In this document: positions 1 through 9,220 of the stretch, one piece after another
Layout: each line of letters opens with the position of its first letter
Numbering within the stretch: the first letter of the stretch is position 1
Origin: Candidatus Melainabacteria bacterium
GTDB taxonomy: Bacteria > Cyanobacteriota > Vampirovibrionia > LMEP-6097
Assembly: GCA_018695135.1 (NCBI GenBank)
Contig: JABHOV010000116.1
Location: forward strand, 1-45,821
DNA: 45,821 nucleotides
Direction of reading: 5' to 3'
The notes under the pieces: generated by a model
The model's database searches: none
What the model was told of the DNA's origin: nothing
What the model saw: the letters and a program-made list of their open reading frames with translations, nothing else
Translations under genes and position numbers: made by a program

Positions 1-577
<577 letters not shown>

Positions 578-862
578 CATTGCATTTTAGTTTATAGAAA
601 TCACAAAGTGATCTCTATTATAATTGTCCTAACTTGCCACCTAATATTCTGGAACACACCTTTGAGACTTACCGTTAGAACGATAAGTGTCGAATGTTCA
701 GATTATTAGATTGGCCTACTCAAATTTAAATTGAACAGGAAATAATTCATAATTCCGTAATATTATTCAGTTTTCAGTCTACTGGCTCTCGTTTCTCTTA
801 CGAAACTTGAGAATTTAAATACTAGCAAATCCACGGTATATATATGTTAAATATTTGTAAAC
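578..862 (-). promoter_or_regulatory. 16S rRNA leader/promoter region
   Basis: This is non-coding sequence upstream of the minus-strand 16S gene. It holds a TATAAT box (minus strand, 617-622) about 40 nt before the mature 16S 5' end and a small palindrome (ATCACAAAGTGAT, about 600-612). I see no convincing -35 box at the right distance. The rest is AT-rich without a recognisable gene. Leader boundaries are a guess. Confidence 0.4.
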
Positions 863-977
863 TTAAGGGCACGCTGAAAACGAAGTTTCTCTAGTCTTGT
901 CCCTAAAAGAGGTTCTGTCCGTAAGGCACTCGTGACAGAGAAGAGTTGAGGCTTTGCATTTCCCCGTGCCTCCTTAA
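863..977 (-). repeat. 115-bp palindromic element, family 1 copy A
   Basis: This element is bounded by TTAAGGGCACGCTGAA at one end and CCTTAAGG at the other. Read on the minus strand it matches copies B (16233-16349) and C (24337-24450) along most of its length. Shared blocks are ATGCAAAGCCTCAACTC, a CTGTC...GACAG stem, ACAGAACCTCTTTT, GACTAGAGAAACTTCGTTTT and CAGCGTGCCCTTAA. It lies between the end of the 1096-1872 gene and the 16S leader. No open frame is expected in it. The sequence 978-1095 after it holds only minor inverted repeats. Confidence 0.8.
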
Positions 978-1095
978 GGGTTCATGGAGAAGTTTAAAGC
1001 CTCATTAGTTCTCTAATTTATTGTAAGCCTTACTGTTAGAGCCTCGTATCCGGGACCCGGTTCACAAAACGGTGCTTTCAGCCTCTCCTGAGTGA

Positions 1096-1872
1096 TTACT
1101 TGGGATCTCTTGAATTGGAAATCAAGTAAATTAACGAATTTAATCCACCGATTAGAGTGAATACCACTAATAGTGTCAGAACCATGTCAAAAGCAGCTAG
1201 AAGACTAATTAAAAACAATTGGGTAGCTGTGTGCAATTTCAAAATTGGTAGTTGCGCATAAATCTTTTTTAAAATAGTGGTTTCCCCTTTTGAGTCCTGA
1301 TTAAGGAAATCAATGAACAAAAAGGCCAAGAACGCAAGTGGCCATATAAACCAAGCAGGCACAGGTTTTGCAGCCATCAACAATAGCTGTAAATTAACTG
1401 GCATTGCAAACAAAGTATCAGCATTAAAAAATAGATCAATGAGTTTATTCAATGGAGCAAAGCTAATATAAAACTCTATCGAGTGATGCACAAAAAATCC
1501 CCAAGTCAATGCACTGATATACAAGAAGGTCTTAAACCTGTCACTGAAATAGTTAAGCCAAGTTCCAGAACCAGAAGACTCTTGACGCAAGGATGCAAGT
1601 TGTCCGGACATAGAAGCAAAAATAAATGAGACTTGTACAGAAACGGCACCGGCAATTAATTCAAAAGGATCAGCTTGTACAAAAAAATATGCCGCACTCA
1701 TTCCAAACAACAAAGAAAAATAACGAAGATGATTTGCATTGATAAACTGAAAGCCAGCAATCAATTGCAATAATTTATTTGCACAAGGAGCTATAACAAA
1801 ACGCTCCCAGTATCCATTATTTGTATTAATGGCTAGTCTTGATTTTTGAAGCTCAGCAAGGTTTTGAAGCAA
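1096..1872 (-). CDS. CDP-alcohol phosphatidyltransferase-like membrane protein, catalytic residues missing
   Basis: This 258-residue multi-membrane-segment protein has hydrophobic stretches near residues 50-85, 110-130, 160-185 and 225-250. Residues 86-111 follow the spacing of the CDP-alcohol phosphatidyltransferase signature D(x)2DG(x)2AR(x)8G(x)3D(x)3D, with G90, A93, G103 and D111 in place. The first two Asp are A86 and S89, the Arg is S94 and the third Asp is N107. The family uses those Asp residues for metal and nucleotide binding, so if the alignment is right the protein is unlikely to be an active transferase. It could be a non-catalytic paralogue or an unrelated membrane protein with a chance match. 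It precedes 16S in the same direction and follows the 1911-2345 gene by 38 bp, so the two may be cotranscribed. Confidence 0.5.
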   Translation of the reverse strand: MLQNLAELQKSRLAINTNNGYWERFVIAPCANKLLQLIAGFQFINANHLRYFSLLFGMSAAYFFVQADPFELIAGAVSVQVSFIFASMSGQLASLRQESSGSGTWLNYFSDRFKTFLYISALTWGFFVHHSIEFYISFAPLNKLIDLFFNADTLFAMPVNLQLLLMAAKPVPAWFIWPLAFLAFLFIDFLNQDSKGETTILKKIYAQLPILKLHTATQLFLISLLAAFDMVLTLLVVFTLIGGLNSLIYLISNSRDPK

Positions 1873-1910
1873 TATGACTTCATCCTAACAGCTCTTTGTC
1901 TTTTCAAAAG

Positions 1911-2345
1911 TCAAACAGAACTTGATTTTTGTTGCTCTAAAATTTCATCAACAACTTCACTCAGATAAACAGCGAGTTCGTGTGCTGACATGTAACGCTC
2001 AAGCATTAATTTGAAACCACTGCTTTTAATTCGATCGATTGAAGGTTTTAATCTAATCATTTCTCTGATCAAATCTGCCTTCGTTGAAATGTCCAAATCA
2101 GTACTAACCCTTGATTTGGCTCGCGCTTCAAAAAGTCTTTGAAGACCATCATCCGGAATGTTTTTCTTTAGAGCCTCATGACCAGCTAATGCATTAATCT
2201 CTCTAGCTTTGGTATTTAAATAAGTTGGCATCTCATCAGTAACTTCAATGGACTTTAGTACGTTAATTAACGCCATACATAAATTCTCTAATGCTGCATC
2301 TCTTGCCATACTTGATATATTCCACAAGAGAAGATCTTTAAACAT
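1911..2345 (-). CDS. Hypothetical helical protein, 144 aa
   Basis: I do not recognise this protein. It is hydrophilic and rich in predicted helix, without membrane segments, a signal peptide or cysteine motifs. It is divergent from thrB and 38 bp upstream of the membrane protein gene at 1096-1872. The ATG at 2345 has a TAAGAT box seven nucleotides upstream, which suits a leaderless transcript; a second Met lies 12 codons in. No family can be assigned from the sequence. Confidence 0.6.
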   Translation of the reverse strand: MFKDLLLWNISSMARDAALENLCMALINVLKSIEVTDEMPTYLNTKAREINALAGHEALKKNIPDDGLQRLFEARAKSRVSTDLDISTKADLIREMIRLKPSIDRIKSSGFKLMLERYMSAHELAVYLSEVVDEILEQQKSSSV

Positions 2346-2352
2346 GAGATCA

Positions 2353-2358
2353 ATCTTA
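2353..2358 (-). promoter_or_regulatory. -10 box, leaderless start of the 1911-2345 gene
   Basis: TAAGAT on the minus strand ends 7 nt before the ATG at 2345. No Shine-Dalgarno sequence is visible. Confidence 0.4.
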
Positions 2359-2389
2359 TCTAGTGCGAAACTGGCTAGGACTTCTATGG

Positions 2390-2395
2390 TATAAA
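2390..2395 (+). promoter_or_regulatory. -10 box, leaderless start of thrB
   Basis: TATAAA ends 6 nt before the GTG at 2402. The predicted transcription start falls on the start codon, and no Shine-Dalgarno sequence is present. Confidence 0.5.
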
Positions 2396-2401
2396 AAGCT
2401 T

Positions 2402-3331
2402 GTGAAGGAATTTAGCGTCAAAGTACCAGCCAGTACGTCCAATCTTGGACCTGGTTTTGACGTCATAGGTCTTGCATTAAATTTATATAACGAGTATCAA
2501 TTCAAAGTACTAGACAGTGCAAATAGTGAGCTTGTTTATAGTTCAAATATCGCTGAATCTGAAATTCCTTACTCTAAAGACAATTTGGTTTATCGTGCCT
2601 TCGATTATGTTTTCAAGAAAGAACAACAAGAAACACCTTCTATACAGATACATTTTGAAGCCAATATTCCGACAACTGGTGGTTTTGGTTCAAGCAGTAC
2701 GGCAATTATCGCTGGCTTAATGGCAGCAAACCAAATCCTTGGCAATCCCTATGACCAAAAGACATTACTCAAAATTGGTACCCAGCTAGATGGGCACCCC
2801 GACAACATCACACCAGCTATTATTGGTGGTTTAGTAGTTTGTGTTTATGCCGATAGTCAGCATCGTTTTGTGAAATTGGACTGGGATCAAAATTTATTTT
2901 TTGTAGCAATTACTCCTGACTTTAAAGTACCAACAGCAAACGCTAGATCAGTATTGCCGACCAAAGTAGAATTTCAAGATGCTGTCTTTAATATTGGTTA
3001 CAGCAGTCTTTTGGTTGCAGCTTTAGCCGCCAAAGATACTGAAACCCTCAAACAATGCTTCAAAGATAGATTACATCAACACTATAGGGCACAATTAGTC
3101 CCTGGAATGCAATGTGTTCTGGATTCGGGGGTGGAAGCAGGTGCTATTGGCACAATGCTTTCTGGAGCAGGTTCTACCCTGATTGCAGTGGTTGATAATC
3201 AAAGAACAGCAGAAACGGTAGGTCTTGCTATGCAATCAGCTTGGTTACAAAGCAGTGTTAAGTCAGAGATTCGTTACCTTAAAGCGGTCAAGGAAGGAGC
3301 TCGTATTGAGGGAATAGGGCAGAGGGCATAG
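2402..3331 (+). CDS. thrB: Homoserine kinase (GHMP family)
   Basis: This cytosolic enzyme phosphorylates L-homoserine with ATP in threonine synthesis. The N-terminus VKVPASTSNLGPGFD is the family's first motif. The ATP-binding GHMP loop appears as PTTGGFGSSST (usual form P-x3-GLGSSAA), LDGHPDNITPAIIGG is typical of ThrB, and the third motif is GAIGTMLSGAGST. The frame is open from a GTG at 2363, but homology begins at the GTG at 2402, which has a TATAAA box six nucleotides upstream, so I prefer that start (309 aa, normal length). It is divergent from the 1911-2345 gene. No other threonine genes are in the window. The assignment is secure; the start is likely. Confidence 0.93.
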   Translation: MKEFSVKVPASTSNLGPGFDVIGLALNLYNEYQFKVLDSANSELVYSSNIAESEIPYSKDNLVYRAFDYVFKKEQQETPSIQIHFEANIPTTGGFGSSSTAIIAGLMAANQILGNPYDQKTLLKIGTQLDGHPDNITPAIIGGLVVCVYADSQHRFVKLDWDQNLFFVAITPDFKVPTANARSVLPTKVEFQDAVFNIGYSSLLVAALAAKDTETLKQCFKDRLHQHYRAQLVPGMQCVLDSGVEAGAIGTMLSGAGSTLIAVVDNQRTAETVGLAMQSAWLQSSVKSEIRYLKAVKEGARIEGIGQRA

Positions 3332-3382
3332 GGAAGTGGGGGAATTTTCAAATTCCATGCTCTCTATCTACCAATTCCCTTA

Positions 3383-3388
3383 TATAAT
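3383..3388 (+). promoter_or_regulatory. -10 box of ctpA
   Basis: A perfect TATAAT ends 8 nt before the ATG at 3397, which implies a leaderless or nearly leaderless mRNA. Confidence 0.5.
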
Positions 3389-3396
3389 AAAAAGCG

Positions 3397-4803
3397 ATGC
3401 GTAAATTTTTCCTACTCATACTTTTGTTTTGCACTATCGTTCCAGTCAATGCTATTCGCATAAAATCGGAGCCTAGAAAAGAAAAAATATATCCCGAAGT
3501 TGAACCAGCCAAACTTTACGACAAAGTTTGGAGAATCATCAAAAACGACTATGTTGATCAGCACTACAATAGTCAAGATTGGCAAATTTGGAGACATCGA
3601 TACGATGCATACCTCGAAACAAGAGCAGAAGCAGTAATCGCAATTAAAACAATGGTCACCTCTCTTGGTGATCGCTACACCCGCTTCCTTGACCGCAAGG
3701 CTTTTGAAGAAGAAAAAGAATCAATTGAAGCAGAACTTACTGGTGTTGGTATTCAAATCGGCTTGGATAAATCTGGTCAAGTAATTATCATTGCACCGAT
3801 CGAAGGTACCCCTGGATCAAAAGCGGACCTGAGACCGAATGACTTAATTATAGAAATTGATGGTAAAAACACATCTGGTTTATCGATTGAAAACGCTGCC
3901 AAAATGATTCGTGGACCGGTAGACACCGATGTAGTGTTAACGGTCAAGCGTGACAAAGAAAAAATCAGCAAGACTATTACCCGTGCAGTGATCCCCATTC
4001 GTTCTATTCCCGATGGTCAAGCCAAAATAATTTTTGATGACCTTGGATATATTCGCCTTAGTACTTTTATTTCCAAAGACACCGTTGAAGAATTGCTTGA
4101 TGCGATGGACAACATTAATGACAAGGCTCAAGGTTTCATCATCGACCTACGTAATAATCCTGGAGGCTTATTAAATAATGCCATGGTTATTTCAGACATG
4201 TTTATTAATGAAGGGGTCATTGTTAGTACCGTAAACAAAAACGGATACGTGAGTTCATTTAATTCTCGCAAGATCGTCTCCTCTGACAAACCGCTTGTCC
4301 TGCTTGTTAACAGCAACAGTGCTAGCGCGAGTGAAATTTTTAGTGGTGCTGTAAGAGACAATGGCCGCGCGGAGATCGTTGGCACAACCACTTTTGGTAA
4401 AGGCTTAGTTCAAGCTATTAATAAGCTTGGGGATGGTAGCGGAGTTAATGTAACGATCGCCAAATACCTTACACCTAACAAAACTGATATCAACAAAAAA
4501 GGTATCAAACCTGACCATGAAGTTAAATTAGAAAAACTTGATTACGACCAAAGTCGTGGTCCTTGGTTCTTTGACCCCAATGTAAAGTATGGCGTGAGAG
4601 TGCCGGAAGATGCTCAAGACAAGCAACTGATGAAAGCTGTAGACGTACTTAAGGGCATGATTGGCGACAGTGCTAAATTACTTGATGCAGAAATCACTAA
4701 GAAAATTGCTGAGCTTGATGCTAAGTACGAAGAAGAACTAGCAAAAAAAGAAGCTGAGAAAAAAGAAAAAGAAGCTAAGAATAAGAACAAGAAGAAAAAA
4801 TAA
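3397..4803 (+). CDS. ctpA: Carboxy-terminal processing protease CtpA (S41, PDZ)
   Basis: This exported serine protease of family S41 trims C-termini of envelope proteins. A signal peptide covers about residues 1-20 (hydrophobic, ending near VNAIR). A PDZ domain follows at about 115-195 (GVGIQIGLDKSGQ, GSKADLRPNDLIIEIDG). In the protease core, NNPGGLLNNA precedes SNSASASEIFSGA, which carries the nucleophilic Ser, and the catalytic Lys lies in TTTFGKGLVQ. Length (468 aa) is normal. The last ~30 residues are a Lys/Glu run without clear function, probably disordered. A TATAAT box lies 8 nt before the ATG. It stands alone between thrB and dus. Confidence 0.95.
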   Translation: MRKFFLLILLFCTIVPVNAIRIKSEPRKEKIYPEVEPAKLYDKVWRIIKNDYVDQHYNSQDWQIWRHRYDAYLETRAEAVIAIKTMVTSLGDRYTRFLDRKAFEEEKESIEAELTGVGIQIGLDKSGQVIIIAPIEGTPGSKADLRPNDLIIEIDGKNTSGLSIENAAKMIRGPVDTDVVLTVKRDKEKISKTITRAVIPIRSIPDGQAKIIFDDLGYIRLSTFISKDTVEELLDAMDNINDKAQGFIIDLRNNPGGLLNNAMVISDMFINEGVIVSTVNKNGYVSSFNSRKIVSSDKPLVLLVNSNSASASEIFSGAVRDNGRAEIVGTTTFGKGLVQAINKLGDGSGVNVTIAKYLTPNKTDINKKGIKPDHEVKLEKLDYDQSRGPWFFDPNVKYGVRVPEDAQDKQLMKAVDVLKGMIGDSAKLLDAEITKKIAELDAKYEEELAKKEAEKKEKEAKNKNKKKK

Positions 4804-4926
4804 CCTAATCTTGACCATTCCGGGTTAGTACAAGATTACACTCGCCTGACAGGCTATAATTAAGCATCAAGTTACACGTCGTTTGAATTAAATTCATCGA
4901 TAAACGTAATGCTGTAATAACCCTGA

Positions 4927-5937
4927 ATGAATAAGATTACAAAAATAGGCGATCTTGAGCTTAATGGCTATGTCTACATCCCGCCAATGGCAGGAGTGAC
5001 AGATATTGTTTATCGTCAACTTTGTAGAGAGTTTGATGAAGATGTTTTGCTTTCCACAGAGATGCTCAGCTCTAAGTCACTTACCTACGCAAAGAAAAAC
5101 TCTAAAGACCATCGTCATAGTGCACGCATGGACATTCCTGAAGGTGATGAGCTTACCGGGATTCAAATTTTTGGGCATGAACCAGAAGTGATGGCTGAAG
5201 CTGCTCAAATCGCCCAGGAAGCTGGTGCCAAGTTTGTTGATATTAACATGGGCTGTCCAGTAGCCAAGATAGTTAAGGGAATGGACGGCGCTGCCTTAAT
5301 GCGCGAACCTGAGCTTGCTGCTGATATTGTTAGAGCTGTAATCAAAGCGACAAGCTTGCCAGTGACGGTTAAAACCAGATTGGGTTGGTCTGATGAAGAG
5401 AAAAATGTAGTCGAACTAGTAAAACAATTGGAAGAACTTGGCGTTCAAGCACTGACAATTCACGGTAGAACCCGCGCACAAAAATATAGCGGCTCAGCTG
5501 ACTGGGCTGAAATTGCCAAAGTCGTTCAAGCAGTTTCAATTCCAGTCTTTGCCAATGGCGACATCAAAGACCTTGATGACGTAGCAGAAGTAATGAGAGT
5601 CACCGGTGCAGCAGGAGTGGCAATTGCACGCGCGACAATGGGCAAACCTTGGTTCTCAAAACAAGTAAACCATTTTATTAAAACAGGCGAGAAGCTACCT
5701 GAACCAGACATCAATACCCGGCTTGACCTGGCGCTTAAGCATTGCAAAATGCTTATAGACTATAAAGGTGACAAAGTTGGCATCAGAGAGAGCCGCCGCC
5801 ATATAGCAAGCTATACCAGCGGCATGCAGGGAGCCGGCAAGAAACGTGCCCAGATTGTTGAAGTTAATTCTTATGATGAAGTTGTAGGGATTATTGATGA
5901 GTTGCGTGAAATAAATACTCAAACAATTAGCACCTGA
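4927..5937 (+). CDS. dusB: tRNA-dihydrouridine synthase (DusB type)
   Basis: This flavoenzyme reduces specific uridines in the tRNA D-loop to dihydrouridine with NADPH. The TIM-barrel start YIPPMAGVTDIVYRQLC binds FMN. NMGCPVAKIVKGMDGAALM carries the catalytic Cys, TIHGRTRAQKYSG and VFANGDIKD follow in family order, and RESRRHIASYTSG belongs to the C-terminal RNA-binding part. Length (336 aa) is standard. A TATAAT at 4855-4860 could start a transcript with a leader of about 60 nt. It is convergent with the methyltransferase gene, and a long hairpin repeat (5980-6100) fills the gap. Membership in the Dus family is certain; the DusB subtype is likely. Confidence 0.93.
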   Translation: MNKITKIGDLELNGYVYIPPMAGVTDIVYRQLCREFDEDVLLSTEMLSSKSLTYAKKNSKDHRHSARMDIPEGDELTGIQIFGHEPEVMAEAAQIAQEAGAKFVDINMGCPVAKIVKGMDGAALMREPELAADIVRAVIKATSLPVTVKTRLGWSDEEKNVVELVKQLEELGVQALTIHGRTRAQKYSGSADWAEIAKVVQAVSIPVFANGDIKDLDDVAEVMRVTGAAGVAIARATMGKPWFSKQVNHFIKTGEKLPEPDINTRLDLALKHCKMLIDYKGDKVGIRESRRHIASYTSGMQGAGKKRAQIVEVNSYDEVVGIIDELREINTQTIST

Positions 5938-5943
5938 AAAACA

Positions 5944-5962
5944 AGGGTTGAGACTTTGCATT
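5944..5962 (-). repeat. Family 1 repeat fragment
   Basis: On the minus strand, ATGCAAAGTCTCAACCCTT (19 nt) is identical to a block of family 1 copy B (16253-16271). The inverted-repeat ends are absent, so it is a remnant just downstream of the dus stop codon. Confidence 0.5.
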
Positions 5963-5979
5963 TTTTAGTGGATCCATAG

Positions 5980-6100
5980 AAGGTTGTTGTAAGCTTCAGA
6001 TACAAGGCTTGCGAGTAAATTACAGACTGAGTTGGCTGAGCCGCCAATAATGGCTGTAATTTACTCGTGTAACGCAGTAGCTGGAGTTTACAGCAACCTT
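5980..6100 (+). repeat. Long hairpin repeat, family 2 copy a, between convergent genes
   Basis: The 121-bp element is an imperfect palindrome. The outer arms AAGGTTGTTGTAAGCTTCAG and CTGGAGTTTACAGCAACCTT pair with a few mismatches. An inner perfect 14-bp stem joins 6012-6025 and 6054-6067. The left core ACAAGGCTTGCGAG and right core GTAACGCAGTAGCTG recur in the other family 2 copies. It fills the gap between dus and the methyltransferase gene, whose stop codon abuts it, so it could terminate both. Confidence 0.75.
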
Positions 6101-7453
6101 TTAAATGTCAGACCAGTGATCTAGGGTCCGCGCTTTCGCCAGCGCTTCCATCGCATAATTATCTTTCTTGATCATCTTGTAATATTCAGACCAAAACTTA
6201 TAAGTCGTAGCACAATGCGGTGCTAATTTAGTAAACTGACGAAGCAAAACCAGCAAACTCTCTGGATCATTGCCTTTGATTAAATGCTCAAGTGCTTTTT
6301 CCATCTCCAGATATTGTATAATATTGTTTTCAATAATATAATGTTCTTCAAAAGCTGGTCTCACTTCTTCTAATACTTTTTCTGATTTAGTGATCAAGAG
6401 ACGCGAAAGATTTTTATCCGGCTCATTAATAATGCAACCCTGATTACCTTGTTGCTTTTGCCAATCTAAAATAAATTCACTATCAATTTTGTGAGCAACA
6501 GAGTTGCCAACAATCACATAGCGCTTATCACGACAAGCAAGAATATCAGAACTTAGAATAAACGCCCTATCGTCAAGCAGTCGATTTATGTTGTCAATGG
6601 CACGCAGTGCTGAATAACAGTAATAGATATCATCTTTACTATGTCTATAAAACTCTTGCAAATGCTCATGGTAATAGCGTTCTGCCTCAGTTTGCTTGGA
6701 CCAATCATAGGCTTGCCAGCTTTCTTGTAGTTGCAAACGTGCCTGAAAAAAATCATTCTCTAAAAGATCATAAGTCTGATCTTTTCTCCGATGAGCAGTG
6801 AGACAAAGTTCTTCTTGGTGATCTGCTTTGTTACGCAAAACAGTAAGTGGCAAAGCATCCAAAACATAATGCAAAAATACAGCACCAATATTGTTTAGAT
6901 TAAAACGCTTGCCTTCAAGATTGGTACCTCTATTTGCATTGACGATATCAAACTCTATTAATTTATAGTTATCACCTTCTTCGAATCCATCAAGTATTGA
7001 ACTATCTCTAATTTCTTCTAGGTTGAGTTTTGAATAATCAGTAATCAACAAACAACACTTACCTAGCAAATCAAGTTCCTGAAAGGCGTGCAAGAGGTGA
7101 CGCGAAAAGCGTCCTGAACCAGCACCACACTCAAGTATGTTTATATGTTCGTTCCAAGAATAGTTTTTGATATTAGCTTTGACTAGTTTGGCAAAAGCTA
7201 AAGCAGATTGATAATTAGTGCCAACTTTGTGCGGTACTATTTTGGCAGCTCTATTGCTCCAGGCCATAATACCTTTGGTCTTGTAGTATTCGTCACTAAC
7301 AGCAAAGATCTCGGACTCATTGTAAGGCTTTGCTTCATGAATTTTATCAAGCCCAATCATATCTGAATGCGCATTAAAAGATTCAATGTCGATATCATTC
7401 ATATCAGCATTGACAAGAGCATCAAAAAATTGATCGTCGTTATTTTGGTCCAT
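6101..7453 (-). CDS. SAM-dependent methyltransferase, possibly MidA/NDUFAF7-like
   Basis: The 450-residue soluble protein has a Rossmann methyltransferase core. Motif I is ILECGAGSGRFSRHLL (about residues 107-122), and a later acidic loop leads to GAVFLHYVLDALPLTVLR. In the MidA/NDUFAF7 (DUF185) family a similar DALP motif follows motif I; that family methylates an arginine of respiratory complex I. The similarity is suggestive only. The last ~80 residues look helical and TPR-like. The start codon overlaps the stop of the upstream gene (TAATG at 7451-7455), so translation of the two is probably coupled. The substrate is unknown. Confidence 0.6.
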   Translation of the reverse strand: MDQNNDDQFFDALVNADMNDIDIESFNAHSDMIGLDKIHEAKPYNESEIFAVSDEYYKTKGIMAWSNRAAKIVPHKVGTNYQSALAFAKLVKANIKNYSWNEHINILECGAGSGRFSRHLLHAFQELDLLGKCCLLITDYSKLNLEEIRDSSILDGFEEGDNYKLIEFDIVNANRGTNLEGKRFNLNNIGAVFLHYVLDALPLTVLRNKADHQEELCLTAHRRKDQTYDLLENDFFQARLQLQESWQAYDWSKQTEAERYYHEHLQEFYRHSKDDIYYCYSALRAIDNINRLLDDRAFILSSDILACRDKRYVIVGNSVAHKIDSEFILDWQKQQGNQGCIINEPDKNLSRLLITKSEKVLEEVRPAFEEHYIIENNIIQYLEMEKALEHLIKGNDPESLLVLLRQFTKLAPHCATTYKFWSEYYKMIKKDNYAMEALAKARTLDHWSDI

Positions 7454-8514
7454 TACAAATAGCTTGCAATATCAATCTCTGTGTTTGCAATAATCTCCTG
7501 AGTCAGAGGATTTAACATCATCAATTGATAATCATCCTTCTCTTTTATTGATCCCAGTGAGAATGCAAGCTTAACAGTTCCGGCTTTATCTTGCTCGATA
7601 TCCATTAAGCCATTATTTGCAAGTAAAGGATTATTAAAAACAGGAAGAATATGCCTGGTAGAGCTCAATACAAAGTCTCCCATAAACAACTCATTGGGGC
7701 TATTGTTATTGAGTTTTACGTCAAGTAAAAGATAGTCACCATAACTATTGGAATAATGCTTAGAAATACTATTAACTGTAATTCCGAGTCCTAGTAAGTT
7801 GGCGCTCATCACTTCCAGTGGCTGTACCATGATTGGCAAGTCTTCGAGGAAAACAAAATCTGATTCTAGTTTGAGGTTGATAGGATCAAAACCACTACTA
7901 ACTAAATCCTCGCCGTGGTTTTTTACGGCTCCCAACAATCCCATTCCAAGTCCAAGCCCAGCACCAACCAAAGTCGTGATTCCACTCGTTGCAATTGCCG
8001 TACCAATGCCAGCATACTGTAAAGAATCTACAGCTCCAACCAAAGTACTAGCTCCAACTTGACTAGTATCTTCTACCAACTGACGAGCAAATGATTTAAT
8101 CGCATTAGGATTTTCATCATCTTGCATACTTGCTTTCGAACTAAAATCGGCACTCACTTTAACTGTCGTTCCATCAAAGAACATTAATTTATTTACGTGC
8201 ACTTCTAACTTGGCATCACGTTTAAATGAACTTGGCCTTTTGAGTTCTACTATCTTGCCAATAATTCGAGTTCTTGCGGGTACTTTGATAATTTGGCAGG
8301 CTTTTTCATCCAAGAAGGCACTAAATAGATCTCCTTCTAAACTAAGTTCAGTATCAACAATCGTCTCTGGCAAAACTTTAAAGCTCAAACCACTTGTTTC
8401 AACTTTATTAATCTTTAGCTCAAAGATTTGTTGGCTAGGCATCGCAAGCGCACTAAAGGGTTTTAGCAATATAAAAAGATTTATTAATAAAAGGGTATAT
8501 GCAGATTTATTCAT
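7453..8514 (-). CDS. Secreted or envelope hypothetical protein with glycine-rich hydrophobic segment
   Basis: I do not recognise this 353-residue protein. It begins with a clear signal peptide (MNKSAYTLLLINLFILL..., cleavage likely after ALA near residue 24). A beta-rich stretch follows (VPARTRIIGKIVELKRPSS). Residues ~165-200 form a long Gly/Ala-rich hydrophobic segment (GLGLGMGLLGA) that could insert in a membrane. The C-terminal half is again beta-rich. It is the first gene of a two-gene unit with the methyltransferase, joined by a TAATG overlap. The gene context does not give a function. Confidence 0.7.
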   Translation of the reverse strand: MNKSAYTLLLINLFILLKPFSALAMPSQQIFELKINKVETSGLSFKVLPETIVDTELSLEGDLFSAFLDEKACQIIKVPARTRIIGKIVELKRPSSFKRDAKLEVHVNKLMFFDGTTVKVSADFSSKASMQDDENPNAIKSFARQLVEDTSQVGASTLVGAVDSLQYAGIGTAIATSGITTLVGAGLGLGMGLLGAVKNHGEDLVSSGFDPINLKLESDFVFLEDLPIMVQPLEVMSANLLGLGITVNSISKHYSNSYGDYLLLDVKLNNNSPNELFMGDFVLSSTRHILPVFNNPLLANNGLMDIEQDKAGTVKLAFSLGSIKEKDDYQLMMLNPLTQEIIANTEIDIASYL

Positions 8515-8614
8515 AAATTCCTATGCTAATATTTTACAGCATTGTTTGAAATGCCTGTGATTTACTTACAGAAATTTCAAGACCTCTCAAAGGTCAAATG
8601 CAGGGGGAATGCGC

Positions 8615-8691
8615 GGAGGCGTAGCTCAGTTGGTTAGAGCGCTGGTCTGTCACGCCGGAGGCCGCGAGTTCGAGTCTCGTCGTCTCCGCCA
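8615..8691 (+). tRNA. tRNA-Asp (GTC), CCA encoded
   Basis: A full cloverleaf can be drawn. The acceptor GGAGGCG pairs with CGTCTCC, the D-arm is GCTC...GAGC, and the anticodon loop CTGTCAC places GTC at 34-36. The T-arm is GCGAG/CTCGT with TTCGAGT, followed by G73 and CCA. A rho-independent terminator follows. Its 3' end is duplicated downstream (see repeats). Confidence 0.96.
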
Positions 8692-8742
8692 TTTTAAAAC
8701 AAAAGAAAGGCACCCCTAGCGGGTGTCTTTTCTTTTGTCTAA
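8672..8742 (+). repeat. 71-bp direct repeat, copy 1 (tRNA-Asp 3' end plus terminator)
   Basis: The last 20 nt of tRNA-Asp with its terminator are repeated without mismatch at 8887-8957. This is the organisation left by integration or duplication at a tRNA 3' end. Confidence 0.9.
8700..8738 (+). terminator. Rho-independent terminator of tRNA-Asp
   Basis: AAAAGAAAGGCACCC pairs with GGGTGTCTTTTCTTTT around a CTAGC loop and ends in a T-rich run. An identical copy lies at 8915-8953. Confidence 0.85.
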
Positions 8743-8886
8743 GTGCAGAAATAACGAAACTTGAACTTACTGTCTTCACTAGCCACGCCGTAGCCGCGAA
8801 CAAGGGGTGAACATGGGTAATATCAGACAAGCACAACTTAGACCCCCGTCGTATCCGAGTGAAATGCATCGCATTTCCGAAGGATG

Positions 8887-8957
8887 GAGTCTCGTCGTCT
8901 CCGCCATTTTAAAACAAAAGAAAGGCACCCCTAGCGGGTGTCTTTTCTTTTGTCTAA
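8887..8957 (+). repeat. 71-bp direct repeat, copy 2 (tRNA 3' end remnant)
   Basis: Identical to 8672-8742. The tRNA body is missing, so this is not a functional tRNA gene. A shorter third piece (GTCTCCGCCATTT) is at 11318-11330. Confidence 0.9.
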
Positions 8958-9156
8958 ACGCGAAACATCGTGGTTTGAACTCGTGACTCCGGCGAAAGCC
9001 GGAGGTTAAGGGGTCGCAGCCAGCTATCGTCTTCAAGCAAACCTGATGCCCCCGAAACAGGCAAGAAAATTACATCGTAATTTTTGAAGACTACGAGTTC
9101 GAGACTCAAACCCACGGTTTTCACTAGCCCGCCGAAGGCCTTCCCGTGGTCGTAGT

Positions 9157-9220
9157 AAGCCCTTATCTCAAAAACCAAACTGAGACCCACGGTATCTGAC
9201 TATGTCAGATCATACGCGAG
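9157..9220 (+). repeat. ~64-bp imperfect direct repeat, left copy of island boundary
   Basis: AGCCCTTAT, then ACCCACGG, a small hairpin and AGATCATACGCG recur in the same order at 11371-11434. The hairpin arms differ but still pair (CTGAC/GTCAG here, TGGC/GCCA there). The two copies flank the genes at 9386-10168 and 10205-11038. Confidence 0.6.

Noticed and set aside
8594-9190. Minus-strand frames of 78-91 codons overlapping tRNA-Asp and its remnants
   Set aside because: They are antisense to the tRNA and the 71-bp repeats; the peptide TTRLELAASGVTDQRSNQLS is a well-known artefact of tRNA antisense translation.
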